64,000 bases of DNA, taken from the NCBI RefSeq assembly GCF_015706575.1, contig NW_024037062.1, forward strand, positions 9,234,811 to 9,298,810. Reading direction: 5' to 3'. This DNA is from Patiria miniata. Taxonomy: Eukaryota; Echinodermata; Asteroidea; Valvatida; Asterinidae. Positions 25,501 to 32,829 of this stretch are shown piece by piece; positions within the stretch are counted from its first letter, which is position 1, and each line of letters starts with the position of its first letter. The notes under the pieces were generated by a model. That model was not told the origin of the DNA, did no database searches, and worked only from the letters and a program-made list of their open reading frames with translations. Position numbers and translations under genes: made by a program.

Positions 25501-25846
25501 AAGATCCTAGTTTTATCATCAAAATTCAAAAGGTCTTCTCAAATGTCACACTTTTGGGCCAACTTTAGGGAATTGGCAACCTTGTAAGACTCACCTGAAC
25601 GAGCACGTGTTCCGGGAGCCCGTCTCTTATACTCCCCATGGTCACCTCCTGTTTCTCGGCGAGTAGCGTGCACTGGAATTCCTCGAAGCAATCCTTGGTG
25701 ATGATAATCGGCGCGACTTCGTTGCAGACCACATTGTGGCCTTTCCACTTGCCCCCGCCTTCGATTCCGAACGAATTCTTGCGGTTGTTGCGCATCATCT
25801 CGGGGGAGGGAGAGCGGGACGACGCGCTGCTCGCACCGGTCCCCAT
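1445..25846 (-). CDS. PALD1: Paladin, complete 18-exon coding gene (span)
   Basis: Coding exons in transcript order: 25846-25595, 24061-23882, 23439-23272, 22573-22334, 21363-21218, 20423-20312, 14919-14815, 13811-13716, 12983-12846, 10841-10725, 10293-10114, 9022-8969, 8524-8372, 6283-6134, 4655-4575, 4094-3954, 3139-2984, 1591-1445. Joined they give 871 codons without a stop; human paladin has 856. All junctions are phase 0 except exon 5/6. Paladin is a cytosolic, membrane-associated protein with two phosphatase-like repeats, linked to endosomal phosphoinositide and receptor-tyrosine-kinase signalling. Diagnostic blocks include GAPNFRR, FGMGQP, REEPVLFL, LERYxxLxLFNSYLH and SETMTPMHYH. The start is MGTGAS, a myristoylation-type N-terminus, in a strong Kozak context (A at -3, G at +4). 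The first P-loop has lost its Cys (residue 300 is Gly); the second keeps C675 and R681. Donors of exons 8 and 14 are weak. Identification is firm; individual weak splice sites are less so. Confidence 0.95.
2755..2885. repeat. GTCGACTAG-rich repeat
   Basis: GGCTGGTTCCAAATAGTCGA, CTAGCGTAGTCAACC, TAGACAGAGTTC. The reverse complement is at about 53255-53370 (GGTTGACTACGCTAGTCGAC). In PALD1 intron 17. Confidence 0.55.
2984..3139 (-). CDS. PALD1: PALD1 exon 17 (residues 772-823)
   Basis: It encodes FNFLERYIYLILFNSYLHIE and ends in FATWMIE. This is the second copy of the LERY block of exon 8. The acceptor is TCCTCAG and the donor GTAAAA. 52 codons. Confidence 0.95.
3310..3835 (+). mobile_element. 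TTAA-ended palindromic-core MITE, copy 1
   Basis: About 526 bp in PALD1 intron 16. The ends are TTAAAGAGAATGTACAACAT and a complementary right end finishing CTTCCCTTTAA. The centre reads AACGCTGGTTGGCCGACCAG. Ends of the TTAAAGGRR type with TTAA duplication match the Xenopus T2/Kolobok-type MITE pattern. Confidence 0.85.
3954..4094 (-). CDS. PALD1: PALD1 exon 16 (residues 725-771)
   Basis: It encodes VVMNLVRRLPSGPQVKREVD, then SETMTPMHYHQRETIFSTYN, one of the most conserved paladin strings. The acceptor is TAACAG and the donor GTGAGT. 47 codons. Confidence 0.96.
4575..4655 (-). CDS. PALD1: PALD1 exon 15 (residues 698-724)
   Basis: It encodes GFPVGVKLEEQERISVPQAE and ends in YTKGEFA, matching the FTKGEFQ motif after the second P-loop. 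The acceptor is ATTTCAG and the donor GTAAGT. 27 codons. Confidence 0.93.
4764..5806. repeat. Large inverted repeat, arms about 250 bp
   Basis: The left arm (about 4764-5013) and right arm (about 5551-5806) are near reverse complements, e.g. GGAGCCCATAG versus CTATGAGCTCC and AGATGGCGTCGG versus CCGACGCCATCT. In PALD1 intron 14, with a further foldback in the loop. Confidence 0.8.
5020..5185. repeat. Nested foldback element
   Basis: AATAATGAATGTTTATGAGT ... TATTCATTATT with the internal complement GAGAGTATTTTC/GAAAATACTCTC. Related sequence occurs at about 20950-21080 and 62190-62275, so it is a dispersed family. Confidence 0.65.
6134..6283 (-). CDS. PALD1: PALD1 exon 14, second P-loop (648-697)
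   Basis: It encodes EFDFLVNVIKDLK, then PALVFNCDCGKERTTVFMAA. The CX5R signature is intact with Cys675 and Arg681. It ends in VIWHQK. The donor AAG/GTTGGC is non-consensus, but the next exon continues in phase 0 with GFPVG, as in vertebrate paladin. Confidence 0.93.
6957..7217. mobile_element. Small element with C-tract inverted ends
   Basis: CATGGGCGTCACGAGGCCCC at the left, and CCGGAAAAAATCCTGGCAAC then GCCCATG at the right. Homopolymers of C, A and G fill the inside. It resembles widespread GGCGTTGCCAGG-ended metazoan MITEs. Open frames across it are low-complexity artefacts. Confidence 0.55.
7733..8100. mobile_element. PIF/Harbinger-like MITE, 368 bp
   Basis: Inverted ends GGCCAAAAAAAAAAGTCTCC and its complement GGAGACATTTTTTTTTTGGC, plus GGTTTCTGGTAT/ATACCAGAAACC. 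Both sides are flanked by TAA. A 3-bp TWA duplication with GGCC-type ends fits PIF/Harbinger. Confidence 0.75.
8372..8524 (-). CDS. PALD1: PALD1 exon 13 (residues 597-647)
   Basis: It encodes TIVTLQEMFENQCK and ELHYHRVAAMEYEGSPPE, like the LTMQEVF and LTYHRIPMPD strings ahead of the second P-loop. The acceptor is TTAACAG and the donor GTAAGT. 51 codons. Confidence 0.94.
8969..9022 (-). CDS. PALD1: PALD1 exon 12, 54-bp small exon (579-596)
   Basis: It encodes DRERQLKNEFLKLNGPVQ, matching the ETLEAQLKAHL helix of vertebrate paladin. The acceptor is TTTTTCAG and the donor GTGAGA. Too short to stand out alone, but it joins exons 11 and 13 in phase 0. Confidence 0.9.
9325..10050. repeat. GACTCGTGACTCGGACT-type degenerate array
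   Basis: Roughly 700 bp in PALD1 intron 11. The units are built on GACTCGTGACTCGGACTTGA with spacers such as CCAAAATGA. Frames are open on both strands because the unit lacks stops. Shorter GACTCG stretches occur at 26450-26610, 52250-52380 and 62680-62760. Confidence 0.85.
10114..10293 (-). CDS. PALD1: PALD1 exon 11 (residues 519-578)
   Basis: It encodes KVVQYLTKEKY, then FTLRGEMVLECDGATYTPR, the second-repeat counterpart of REEPVLFL and SYTPR in exon 3. The acceptor is TCGCCAG and the donor GTATGA. 60 codons. The GACTCG-rich array begins within 80 bp on the intron 11 side. Confidence 0.94.
10725..10841 (-). CDS. PALD1: PALD1 exon 10, start of second repeat (480-518)
   Basis: It encodes VKVANFRRVPGLPVFGMAQP, the second-repeat counterpart of GAPNFRR/FGMGQP in exon 2. 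The acceptor is GACACAG and the donor GTAAGT. 39 codons. Confidence 0.95.
10890..11220 (-). repeat. Dispersed repeat with shared reading frame, copy 1
   Basis: Nearly identical to 46980-47235 over about 200 bp. The minus strand encodes [20 protein letters not shown], then [16 protein letters not shown] in both copies. Flanked by AATTCCATGA-type repeats. In PALD1 intron 9. Confidence 0.7.
11472..11890 (+). mobile_element. TTAACCCTAACC-ended MITE, copy 1
   Basis: The ends TTAACCCTAACCGCC and GGGAGTTAAGGTTAA are imperfect inverted repeats. Internally GGAGGATTTTGCAGGATTGA recurs about four times. In PALD1 intron 9. Confidence 0.7.
12226..12754 (+). mobile_element. TTAA-ended palindromic-core MITE, copy 2
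   Basis: Same ends and internal order as the copy at 3310. Its core is diverged (GGTGGTCAGCTGACCACCAT). It lies in PALD1 intron 9, near exon 9. Confidence 0.85.
12846..12983 (-). CDS. PALD1: PALD1 exon 9 (residues 434-479)
   Basis: It encodes FCQSFEVWMQQHPILYRIL and ends in MGNRFL, the equivalent of the FSRWLCAHPELYRL stretch at the end of the first repeat. The acceptor is TCTGCAG and the donor GTGAGT. 46 codons. Confidence 0.94.
13095..13385. repeat. Tandem duplication of a LINE/SINE tail
   Basis: GAGATCAGCGCAATCTG, ACCCATTTATACTCC, TAATTGTAGTAAAGTGTCTT and AAGAACACAA appear twice, about 175 bp apart. The CCCATTTATACTCC motif, in sense or complement, also marks 24200 and 61880. In PALD1 intron 8. 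Confidence 0.65.
13519..13640 (+). mobile_element. tRNA-derived SINE, copy 1
   Basis: Pol III box A-like TGGTCGAGTGGTAAGAC and box B-like GGTTCGAGTCCC in a tRNA-like fold. The same sequence is at 50396. A true tRNA gene is unlikely because the arms are imperfect and it is dispersed. Confidence 0.7.
13716..13811 (-). CDS. PALD1: PALD1 exon 8 (residues 402-433)
   Basis: It encodes FKYLERYCFLLLFNSYLHQQ, the first copy of the LERYxxLxLFNSYLH block that recurs in exon 17. The acceptor is ATTCAG. The donor CAG/GTTCAA is weak, but it keeps phase 0 with exon 9 and gives the expected length. Confidence 0.9.
14815..14919 (-). CDS. PALD1: PALD1 exon 7 (residues 367-401)
   Basis: It encodes VDVLINLSDEMSNIRRDIYE and KKKMEAIKEDYEIA, equivalent to the VDRAI and ENQKKLEGI region of vertebrate paladin. 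The acceptor is CATCTCAG and the donor GTAAGT. 35 codons, phase 0. Confidence 0.93.
15354..15690 (+). mobile_element. tRNA-derived SINE with conserved central block
   Basis: tRNA-like head with box B GGTTCGAGCCC, then CCCTTGAGCAAGGCACTTAA, CTTCGTCTTTCGGATGGGAC, GTAAAGCCG and CTAAGCGAAGGGGTTTTCCC. The middle block is typical of a widespread invertebrate SINE class; I do not name the family. In PALD1 intron 6. Confidence 0.75.
15952..16494 (+). mobile_element. Second TTAA MITE family, copy A
   Basis: The left end TTAAAGCCAGAGTCCATCAT is mirrored by a right end ATGATGGACTATACTTTTAA. Inside lies an imperfect hairpin (AACGGTGCTTCTTAAGACGC). In PALD1 intron 6. Confidence 0.8.
16565..16725 (+). mobile_element. 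TTAACCCTAACC-type MITE, 3' half
   Basis: Only the right half: CAGTGGTCACCCCTCCAAGG, GGAGGATTTTGCAGGATTGA, ATGCCCAGGGAGTTAGGTTAA. In PALD1 intron 6. Confidence 0.65.
17229..17712 (+). mobile_element. TTAA-ended palindromic-core MITE, copy 3
   Basis: In PALD1 intron 6, with TTAAAGGGAATGTACAACAT on the left and GTATCTTCCCTTTAA on the right. About 45 bp of the left subterminal region is missing. Confidence 0.85.
18089..18601 (+). mobile_element. Second TTAA MITE family, copy B
   Basis: TTAAAGCTATAGTCCATCAT at the left, and ATGATGGACTGTGCCTTTGA at the right with the terminal TTAA decayed. It is near-identical internally to the copy at 15952. Confidence 0.8.
19215..19500. repeat. CAGTCA-rich dispersed repeat, copy 1
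   Basis: GTCACAGACAGTCAAA, CAGTCAGATCATAT, CTGGCTTATCAAT, ACTGTTAAAAACAGTCACTT; collinear with 30344-30630. In PALD1 intron 6. Confidence 0.65.
20312..20423 (-). CDS. PALD1: PALD1 exon 6 (residues 329-366)
   Basis: It begins with the single base completing Tyr329, then EDTKPFSQE and VVQQLCRALPDGIQVKQE, matching the helix after the first P-loop. The acceptor is TTTACAG and the donor GTATGG. The next intron is about 5.4 kb, the largest of the gene. Confidence 0.94.
20591..20880 (+). mobile_element. Partial member of the second TTAA MITE family
   Basis: Begins TTAAAGTAAGAGTGGGCCAT and carries TTTGCAGCTATCCAAAAAAT and CTCCCTGTGAAATTATTCC. I see no matching right end. Confidence 0.6.
21218..21363 (-). 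CDS. PALD1: PALD1 exon 5, degenerate first P-loop
   Basis: Residues 281-328 plus two bases of codon 329. The P-loop reads LVFVGHMGASRTT. Gly300 occupies the position of the catalytic Cys, while Arg306 of the CX5R signature is kept. The reading is supported by a clean acceptor (TTCTCAG), a GTAAGT donor and a phase-2 junction that completes a Tyr codon with exon 6. Confidence 0.94.
21469..21707. mobile_element. MITE with GGGCAATTCCACGG ends
   Basis: The left GGGCAATTCCACGGTTACTC and right GAGTAACCGTGGAATTGCCC are exact complements over 20 bp. TCAT flanks both sides (candidate 4-bp duplication). The subterminal GGTTACTCACGTTACATTTT occurs directly at both ends. In PALD1 intron 4. Confidence 0.75.
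22334..22573 (-). CDS. PALD1: PALD1 exon 4 (residues 201-280)
   Basis: Helical linker of the first repeat: FWFYEDIDQFVDEPHKYY, then ARYLRMPMRSNGAPDEQV, the equivalent of the YHRLPLP region before the P-loop. The acceptor is CTCCAG and the donor GTAATT. 80 codons. A tandem array begins about 32 bp upstream of its acceptor. Confidence 0.94.
22605..23080. repeat. 10/11-bp minisatellite TTGTGATGAC/TTGTGATTGAC
   Basis: About 45 degenerate units in PALD1 intron 3, ending some 30 bp before the exon 4 acceptor. The long minus-strand frame of Ser/His/Lys is a product of the repeat. Confidence 0.9.
23272..23439 (-). CDS. PALD1: PALD1 exon 3 (residues 145-200)
   Basis: It encodes ELIVCCIREEPVLFL and EDFVSYTPR, both hallmark paladin strings, ending in AMRKE. 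The donor is GTGGGT. 56 codons, phase 0. The following intron holds a G-rich tract and the TTGTGATGAC minisatellite. Confidence 0.95.
23882..24061 (-). CDS. PALD1: PALD1 exon 2 (residues 85-144)
   Basis: It encodes GKYFMVADQF, GAPNFRR (107-113) and FAVFGMGQP (118-126), the entry to the first paladin repeat. The acceptor is CTCAG and the donor GTAAGT. Exactly 60 codons, phase 0 at both ends. Confidence 0.95.
24200..24390 (+). mobile_element. LINE 3' end fragment
   Basis: CTCCACCCAGGAGTATAAAT, then GAGTAACCTGCGATGGACTA, CATCCCATTCAGGGGGAATA, AACCGGAGATAAACGCCGGC and GGCTCGTGACAGACTTTAC. It shares its first 20+ bases with the end of the remnant at 61600. In PALD1 intron 1. Confidence 0.65.
25595..25846 (-). 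CDS. PALD1: PALD1 exon 1, N-terminus (residues 1-84)
   Basis: It starts at ATG with MGTGASSAS: Gly2 and Ser6 match the N-myristoylation pattern. A Ser/Arg/Asn-rich linker follows, then the conserved block NEVAPIIITKDCFEEFQ and PEHVLVQ. The exon ends at CAG with a GTGAGT donor, phase 0. Confidence 0.93.
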
Positions 25847-25894
25847 CCTTGCGGTTTGCACCACGCACTGACCTATAGTGAATGCGTTCCGGAC

Positions 25895-25910
25895 TTCTTA
25901 TATATATACT
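25895..25910 (-). promoter_or_regulatory. TATA-like run upstream of PALD1 ATG
   Basis: The minus strand reads TATATATATAAG about 50 bp before the start codon. It could be a TATA element or a simple AT run; a 5' UTR exon further upstream is not excluded. Confidence 0.25.
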
Positions 25911-25929
25911 GTCCCGATCGGTAGACATG

Positions 25930-27630
25930 CACATTGGATTATGCTATCAGCTTACATGCGTTAATCCCACCTGCAAATACGACAAGATTAAAAAAAAAAA
26001 AAAAAAATTAAGATAAAAAAAGATTTAAGATTAAAAAATAAAAAATTCAGATTAAAAAATAAACTCAATTAAAGATTCACGAAGTACATGGGACAAACCC
26101 TTCCTTGAATTATACATTTGCGTGTATTTGGAGTTAATGCACTTATACATCATGCATATATGTTTGCAAAGCCTTTATAAATGGTTTTGAAAAAAAAAAT
26201 TGACTGCGGAATTTATAGTGGTTAATTAGCATTCATGTGCATTCTGAGAATATTGTGGGCTGGAAATTTTAAGTCTTTTTCTTAATTTTGTTCTTGTGTC
26301 TTTGATATTAAATGTCTTTAGTAATGAACATTGTGAGTCCATCATTGGAGCGTGGTAGCCTAAAGAAAGAAATAAAAAAAAATCCTAAGATCTTTTCTGA
26401 CAATTTCAAATTTCAGAATTTTTTTTCTCCAAACATTAGGGCGTCTTAAACCCGAGTAGTGAGTCAACGACTCGACCTGAGGACGACTCGAATCACAATT
26501 TTTGGTGACTAACTTGACTTGAGTCATCAGAGACAAATGACTAGACTTGACACAAGTCACTTCTCAACTCAACGATCTTAGCGAAAGACTCGACTCGAAT
26601 TGAGTAAAAGGCTCATCGACACGCAAGTTCTTTTAAAAAAAAAAATGGAAAATGTACTTCACACCTCAAACCCATTGCAAAACGAATTAGACGTCACAAT
26701 ACAAAAACAATGCTGCGAAGTTTCGCTGGAGTTCAAATGCGTCAAACTCCTGCGGTTCTGCAGCGCGAAACACTTCATTTGCATTCACCTTCGCACCGAG
26801 TGTATAAAGCGTCCTTTAACATGGCTGGACACACGTCGACTGGAGTTTACACAAAATTTAATAGCGATTTGTTAGAATACTGTTTAAACAGAACTAAACC
26901 GCATTTCCTTGCAGAAGATATTGTTTTTAACCGAAGGCACAACTTCTTTTGAACTCGTATTGTTGCTACATTGTACCAGCTGCTGTTTTCAGCATACATG
27001 TACAATCAAATATTGACTTTTTAGAGTGATTTAAAAAACAAACGGGAAAAAAAACCTGGCATTCTCGCAACTCATCATCACGCCTGGCTACATTCTCACT
27101 TGAAAAGGGCAAACCAACAACATATCCAGCCATTTGACAACAAATGACAACTTCGTTTGCTATTACGAGTCTCTCGGCCGTCACCACGGCAACCGTGGCA
27201 TAACCTTAATGGGCCAGACTACAGGTTGATGCGTGGCACACACTGCCGACTGCGGCGTTAGAGCAGCCAAAAACGGTGGAGGTTGTGTCCAGCAACGGAG
27301 TCAGAATTCGATTTACTCAAAGACTGAATCAAAGGTTGCTAAAATCAAAGTGCACAACTTTTCAAAATCTGACGATAAAGATTATACCGAATGTTATATT
27401 TCATTAGTATTTTTAATATTAAGATGCAAAATATTTCAAATTGAAAAACAAAATCTTTTGATACAAATTGGTTGGCTGATACCTAAATTGAAGTCTTTAA
27501 CCTGTTTAGGATTAAACCCAATGCTATATTTTTCAATGGTCTTTTAATATTTTGATGCAAAATGTTTTCATTTGAAAAGCAAAAAAAAAATTGATAAAAA
27601 AAATATATTTTTGGTGATACTACAATGTAA
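25930..27630. other. Intergenic, no gene seen
   Basis: Upstream side of PALD1. It contains poly-A and AT runs, a short GACTCG-rich stretch and a lone X-box-like site. The frames here show no family resemblance. Confidence 0.5.
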
Positions 27631-27634
27631 GTCT

Positions 27635-28050
27635 TTAACACTAACCGTTCCAAATCCTACAAAATCCTCTTTGCAAAATGGAGGATTTTGCAGGAATGAG
27701 GCTATACGGCAAAAATGTGTGGCTGATTTTGGAGGATGCACTGTGTCAAGGTCTTGGGCCGGACCTCGTGTTGTTTATGCTTAGTCAGTCATACAAATGT
27801 AGCATAGATTTAGGCCTAGATTACATCCTCCGCACTGCTCCAGGATGTCACTAGCTCTGCCTCAACATATTGCTGGAGGATTTTGCATGCAGGATTGAGG
27901 CAGTGGTCACCCCTCCAAGGACCACATTCAAGAAATAACGGAGGATTTTGCAGAATTGAGGTTGTATGCAATTTTGACACGGCGGCAGTTGGAGGATTTT
28001 GCAGGATTGAGGTTGCATCCCAGCAAAAATGCCTAGGGAGTCTGAGTTAA
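27635..28050 (+). mobile_element. TTAACCCTAACC-type MITE, copy 2
   Basis: Collinear with the copy at 11472 (AAATCCTACAAAATCCTCTT, TGCACTGTGTCAAGGTCTTG, GGTTGCATCCCAGCAAAAAT). The TTAA ends are retained. Confidence 0.7.
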
Positions 28051-28054
28051 CCAG

Positions 28055-29480
28055 TTTCAAAAGAAACTTAAAAAAACCCAAGTATACAACAGTGGTTTAA
28101 AATGAAAATCAAGATTTCCCTGCAAGTTTTTGCGTGTTACTGGTTAATTAAAAAAACAATCCAACAAGTTAATTTAACAGAATACTCCTTAAGTAACGAC
28201 TTCAAGTATAAAAAACGACAGACAAAAATAAACTTCAATGTTTCAAAATAAAATAAAATTTCAGTAAACACAATTTTTTTGGCCTACAATGAATGAGTAC
28301 TGTGTAATTATGATTAGGCAAAAAAAATAAATAATAGTTCTGCTTCCGATTACATGGCATTTGAAAATTGGGTAGGTAGGTAGGGAATTTTAATTGTTTG
28401 CCAATTTTTTTGTGTACAATCATATGGAGGCATCTGCGTCTAATCAAGGGTAAAAGGTAGAAATTGATGGTTTTGGGTGTTTTTTCCCCATTATTTTTCC
28501 CATAAAAACTTAGGGTAGGGGCTGTCAGAATAGGGTAGGTAGAGAAACCGGAAGCAGAACTTTTTTTGGGGGGGGGGGGCCTTATTCTCTACCTGAGCAA
28601 AGGCCAAAAAGACTCCTTTTTATGTATTTTCTTCAGTAGAGTTATCTGAACATGCGATAATGAACTTACGTTGATACCCCCAACGGAACTCTTGCATGTA
28701 CGAACAAACAAAAAAATCGTTAGACAGGAATACGCGTTACACAACTCACGGGAAATTATAATCACGGTGACTGGTCAATGGCCTACGCACTTTCCGAGTC
28801 ACACAATGGTTTCTGAAACGTTGTCTGCTAGCGAGCTTCACCTAAGTCCAATCCATTCATTCCTTTCAATCATGTTAGAAATACGTACTTTTTTTTAAAG
28901 GAAAGTCAACCATTGCGGCTTTTCAATATGACATGGAAAAAAAAAATTGTGAATAGATTATTAAATTGCCGAGCCATTGAATACTGATTCTGACTTGCAT
29001 TCAATTCTGACTTGCGTTCAATCCGGCATTCAACTCTTTAAACATGTAAAAAAAAAATCTGTACTTTTTTTTGTTTAAAGGAAAGTCAAACACTCTGGGC
29101 TTTTAAAAAGAGTATTTATAAAAAAAAAAATTAGAAATGAAATTATGATTTCATTTCCTGTCCATTAAAAATACGGCTTACGTCAAAAATGGGAAATTTG
29201 CAGATAATGTTGGGGCTATTATTTGATTTTACGGACATTTTCTTTGAAGACAGTGAAATAATGGCTTTCGACAATTAACAGTAAGTGGGAGCATTACATG
29301 TAGGTCCATATCGCCAATTTCTGAAAGCGAATTCCACGTCAAAATAAACTCTCACTAATGGTATTAAAAACCAGGGCAGTTCAACGGTGGCGGACATGCA
29401 TTTTGTACAATTTGACAGTTTGCATAATAACTTCATGGAGTGGATTAAAATTCTGATAAAAACATCAGTTCTGATAAAAC
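28055..29480. other. Intergenic, no gene seen
   Basis: AT-rich, with short homopolymers and a G run at 28565-28580. Nothing exon-like was recognised. Confidence 0.5.
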
Positions 29481-29484
29481 ATCG

Positions 29485-29770
29485 GGGGAGTCAGGATGGT
29501 GTAGCAGTTCTTCCCTCGCCTTCTACCGCTGTGACCCGGGTTCGAATCCCGCCTGGGCCACATTGGGTTTTCAGACCCTGCCTGATTCCGTGGGTTTCCC
29601 CCAAGAATATCATTCTGGGGTTTTCCTCCCATACACCTCTAAAACTGTAATTTCTTCTCATTGTCGTCTCTCTACAGGTTTCTTCAGGCTTGCGAGCTAC
29701 AGTACCTAGGGCACTTTTGAGAAAAACTTGGTTTCATTAAAACCAATGAAATGATTAATAATAATTATAA
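29485..29770 (+). mobile_element. tRNA-derived SINE with ATAA tail, copy 1
   Basis: Head with box B GGGTTCGAATCCC, body TGATTCCGTGGGTTTCCCCC and AGGTTTCTTCAGGCTTGCGA, AT-rich repeat tail. Confidence 0.75.
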
Positions 29771-29777
29771 TAATAAT

Positions 29778-30110
29778 AGACCTTTCAAGGGTATTTTGGT
29801 GCTCTTTTGTTTTTATGCTAATGAGAATTTCCATATTCATGAGCAAAAGTGTGACGTCATCAGGCAGAAACCTCAATGTTACAGCTTTTTCAGCATGAAC
29901 ATTTGTCACAATTTGGGATATTTTGCTATCGTTAATTTTCTTTTCTTTGGTGATTCGTTGTTGTGTCAGTACATGGCAGTAAGCCAATGAGCAAATTTTT
30001 CCCACGAATGTTTTCAATGAGCAACTTTTGGGTCCACAATTTGAGCAGAAAAACCCCTAAACTGAACAGTGTCTTCCTGAAATGACATCACAGCAACATC
30101 GCCCTCATTT
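29778..30110 (+). repeat. Dispersed repeat, copy 1 of an inverted pair
   Basis: GTGACGTCATCAGGCAGAAA, AGTACATGGCAGTAAGCCAA, CTGAACAGTGTCTTCCTGAA; found reversed at 32830-33180. Confidence 0.7.
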
Positions 30111-30343
30111 GTCAAGAAAAGCATGGACAATTTGAAATCTTTAATAAAGAAGTGCACTTTGCAATAAACTTAACCAAAAAGAGATGCCAAATGCCGGTAG
30201 TTTTCATACAAATAAGAAGAGTAGAAAGTTGCACAAAAAATGAGCCCAAGTAAAATTCACATCATGAGCCCTTTAAACAGTACGTGGTCATGTGTACACA
30301 TCTCTTTTTGTACATGGCACATATGTAGACCTTCCTGCTATTT

Positions 30344-30630
30344 AAACAGTCACAGACAGTCAAACTTTCCATCCACTTCCCCTGCTATACTTTTAACACA
30401 GGATAGTCACCAGCAGTCAGATCATATGTCAAGCAAGCACTGTGACTAGTCAAACTCAGTCAACAGACCACGAACAGAAAAAGCAGGCGAGTTGTGGGCA
30501 CAACTGGCTTATCAATGACCCGCAGCCAAAGCAAAGCTGTAACGAGTTACATGAACAGTCACGGCCAGTCAATCCTGCTTCATGTAGGCTGGGAGCTCTT
30601 AACTGTTAAAAACAGTCACTTCACTGATTT
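30344..30630. repeat. CAGTCA-rich dispersed repeat, copy 2
   Basis: Direct-orientation partner of the 19215 copy. The shared ACTGTTAAAAACAGT is a small inverted repeat. Confidence 0.65.
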
Positions 30631-31760
30631 TGACTGAAAGGACTACTTAGCACTGGTTGAAAGGAAACCAACCTAAAGTCTTACCGTTCCCGAGAAAAGA
30701 CGAAAATACCCGCTTGTTTACATCGGATATGACGGAGTACGAATACATTTTTCATGTCGTTCTCACACACGTTGTGCGTCTCGGGAACAGCGGTGACCAA
30801 TCACCAATGTCAAAAAGTGGTTTCTTCAACATCCGCAAAAGGTGAACACTTTACGAATCAAATCACAACTAGCATCCAAACAGCTCGAATTTATGGGGTC
30901 GCAAAAGTGGACCCCGAAATTCGTTCTCGCACGCATAATACAGGAATAACTCAAAAACGCCCAGTTTTGAAAGGATAGTTGTGTGGATGTTTATATCCTA
31001 CATTTAAATGTTATTTCCGATTAACATCATCTCGTTCAAAGCGTGTTTTGTACATATACAAGTAAAGCAATATCAGTGATAAACTGCAGGCTTCTTCAAC
31101 AATACACATTGAGTAAATATGAGCATGTCATAAATGTAAAACAGTACACCTTTTAACTGCATTTTATGGTTGGCGCAGTATACTACATGTACATGTACTT
31201 GCACACGGTCTGCAAAATAAAAGAATACCACAGATGAATTTTCAACTAGCATACCACTCCTAATGTACATGTACACACTACACCTGAATAAACGTCTACT
31301 ATAGAATCGTGATAGAACACGATTTCAACTCCTTTGAAAAAAATGGGGAACAAAATTAAGGGTGAAAGAGAGATGGGGGGGGGGGGCAATGGTCCAAAGT
31401 TCAGAATCTACTCTCCCAGACAACGCAAACATTCTTCCCGGGTTCGTGCGGAGAAAATGTTGCCGTGATTTCCTGCAACGAAGAAATGACATAATGGATG
31501 GTTCTGTTGCAGTAATGGAAGTAGTTACACAATCCGTGGGCTGATTACTTTGCATCGAAATTCAGGATGCAACTTAAATTTATCCTGCTCTTTGTCTTTT
31601 TCTTTTTGCTCTTCTGTGGCATTATTCTAAAAGTTATTATCAGTACATGTACTTTCGCACTATTAGCATGTACACTATCTACATGTAGGGTCATCGTAAT
31701 AACACCATTCGGTTTGTGCCAAATTGCTGAAAAAAGGGAATATATCCTTTATTTCAATCC

Positions 31761-32497
31761 TTAACCCTAACCCACTAGGCCCTTTTTGCTAGAAACCATC
31801 CTCAATCCTCCAAAATCCTACAAAATTTTGCACTTATGTTCAAATGAAGGATACCCAGCGCCTCAATCCTTCAAAATTGTCAGACACTCCTGCCTCTCAA
31901 AATGCATTCATCCTTATTCCTCCAAAATCCTCCTCTTCTTCAAACACCATTCACCCTCAATCCTGCAAAATCCTCACGTTTCTCAAGCACCATTCATCCT
32001 CAATCCTCCAAAATCCTCATGTTTCTCAAACACCATTCACCCTCAATCCTCCAAAATCCTTATGTTTCTCAAGCACCATTCATCCTCAATCCTCCAAAAT
32101 CCTCATGTTTCTCAAACACCATTCACCCTCAATCCTCCAAAATCCTTATGTTTCTCAAGCACCATTCATCCTCAATCCTCCAAAATCCTCATGTTTCTCA
32201 AACACCATTCACCCTCAATCCTCCAAAATCCTTATGTTTCTCAAGCACCATTCATCCTCAATCCTCCAAAATCCTCATGTTTCTCAAACACCATTCATCC
32301 TCAATCCTCCAAAATCCTTATGTTTCTCAAGCACCATTCATCCTCAATCCTCCAAAATCCTCCTTTTCTTCAAACGCCATTCATCCTCAATCCTCCAAAA
32401 TCCTCATGTTTCTCAAGCACCATTCATCCTCAATCCTCAAAAACCCTCCAAAACCGCCTGGAGGACTTTTTGGAGGATTGAGGTGGGTTAGGATTAA
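31761..32497 (-). mobile_element. TTAACCCTAACC-type MITE filled with a minisatellite
   Basis: Ends TTAACCCTAACCCAC and GTGGGTTAGGATTAA, with the family's CTAGGCCCTTTTTGCTAG next to the left end. The inside is a 43-bp tandem array built on the family's own internal repeat, in reverse orientation. Confidence 0.75.
31946..32461. repeat. 43-bp minisatellite, 12 units
   Basis: The string ACCATTC recurs every 43 bp from 31946 to 32419 without slippage. Alternating variants (CAAGCACCATTCATCC / CAAACACCATTCACCC) give an 86-bp higher-order dimer. The unit contains CCTCAATCCTCCAAAATCCT. Confidence 0.92.
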
Positions 32498-32829
32498 ACA
32501 CAAATATGTTGTTCTTATTTTAGTGAAAAACTGAACAACAAAAAAAGGAACCTGTTTAAGCCAGAACAGGAACATGATACACAATATGAAATGATCAGAC
32601 TTTGCATAAAAATTGCCAAAATTAACTTTCAAATTTGTCCCGATTTGTTTTCACAGCTAAAAAAAAAGAAGTACACATTTATACAACGTACTTTCTCATT
32701 CCCAAGAAGTGAGAATTCACTCATGTTCAAGTGAATTATGCGCTCAATTAAACTGAAACTAAGGCAGGGTTTTGGGTTAATTTTATTGAAAAGTGCCCAT
32801 CTTTAAACATTTAAAATTCTTCACGCTTT

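Noticed and set aside
25862..25864. Upstream start giving MVQTAR before MGTGAS in PALD1
   Set aside because: The codon is GTG, while the ATG at 25846 has a strong Kozak context and gives the family's MGxxxS N-terminus.
31786..32534. Three overlapping 210-231 aa forward reading frames rich in HPQSSKIL
   Set aside because: They are the three frames of one 43-bp tandem repeat; no start context, splice sites or family resemblance.
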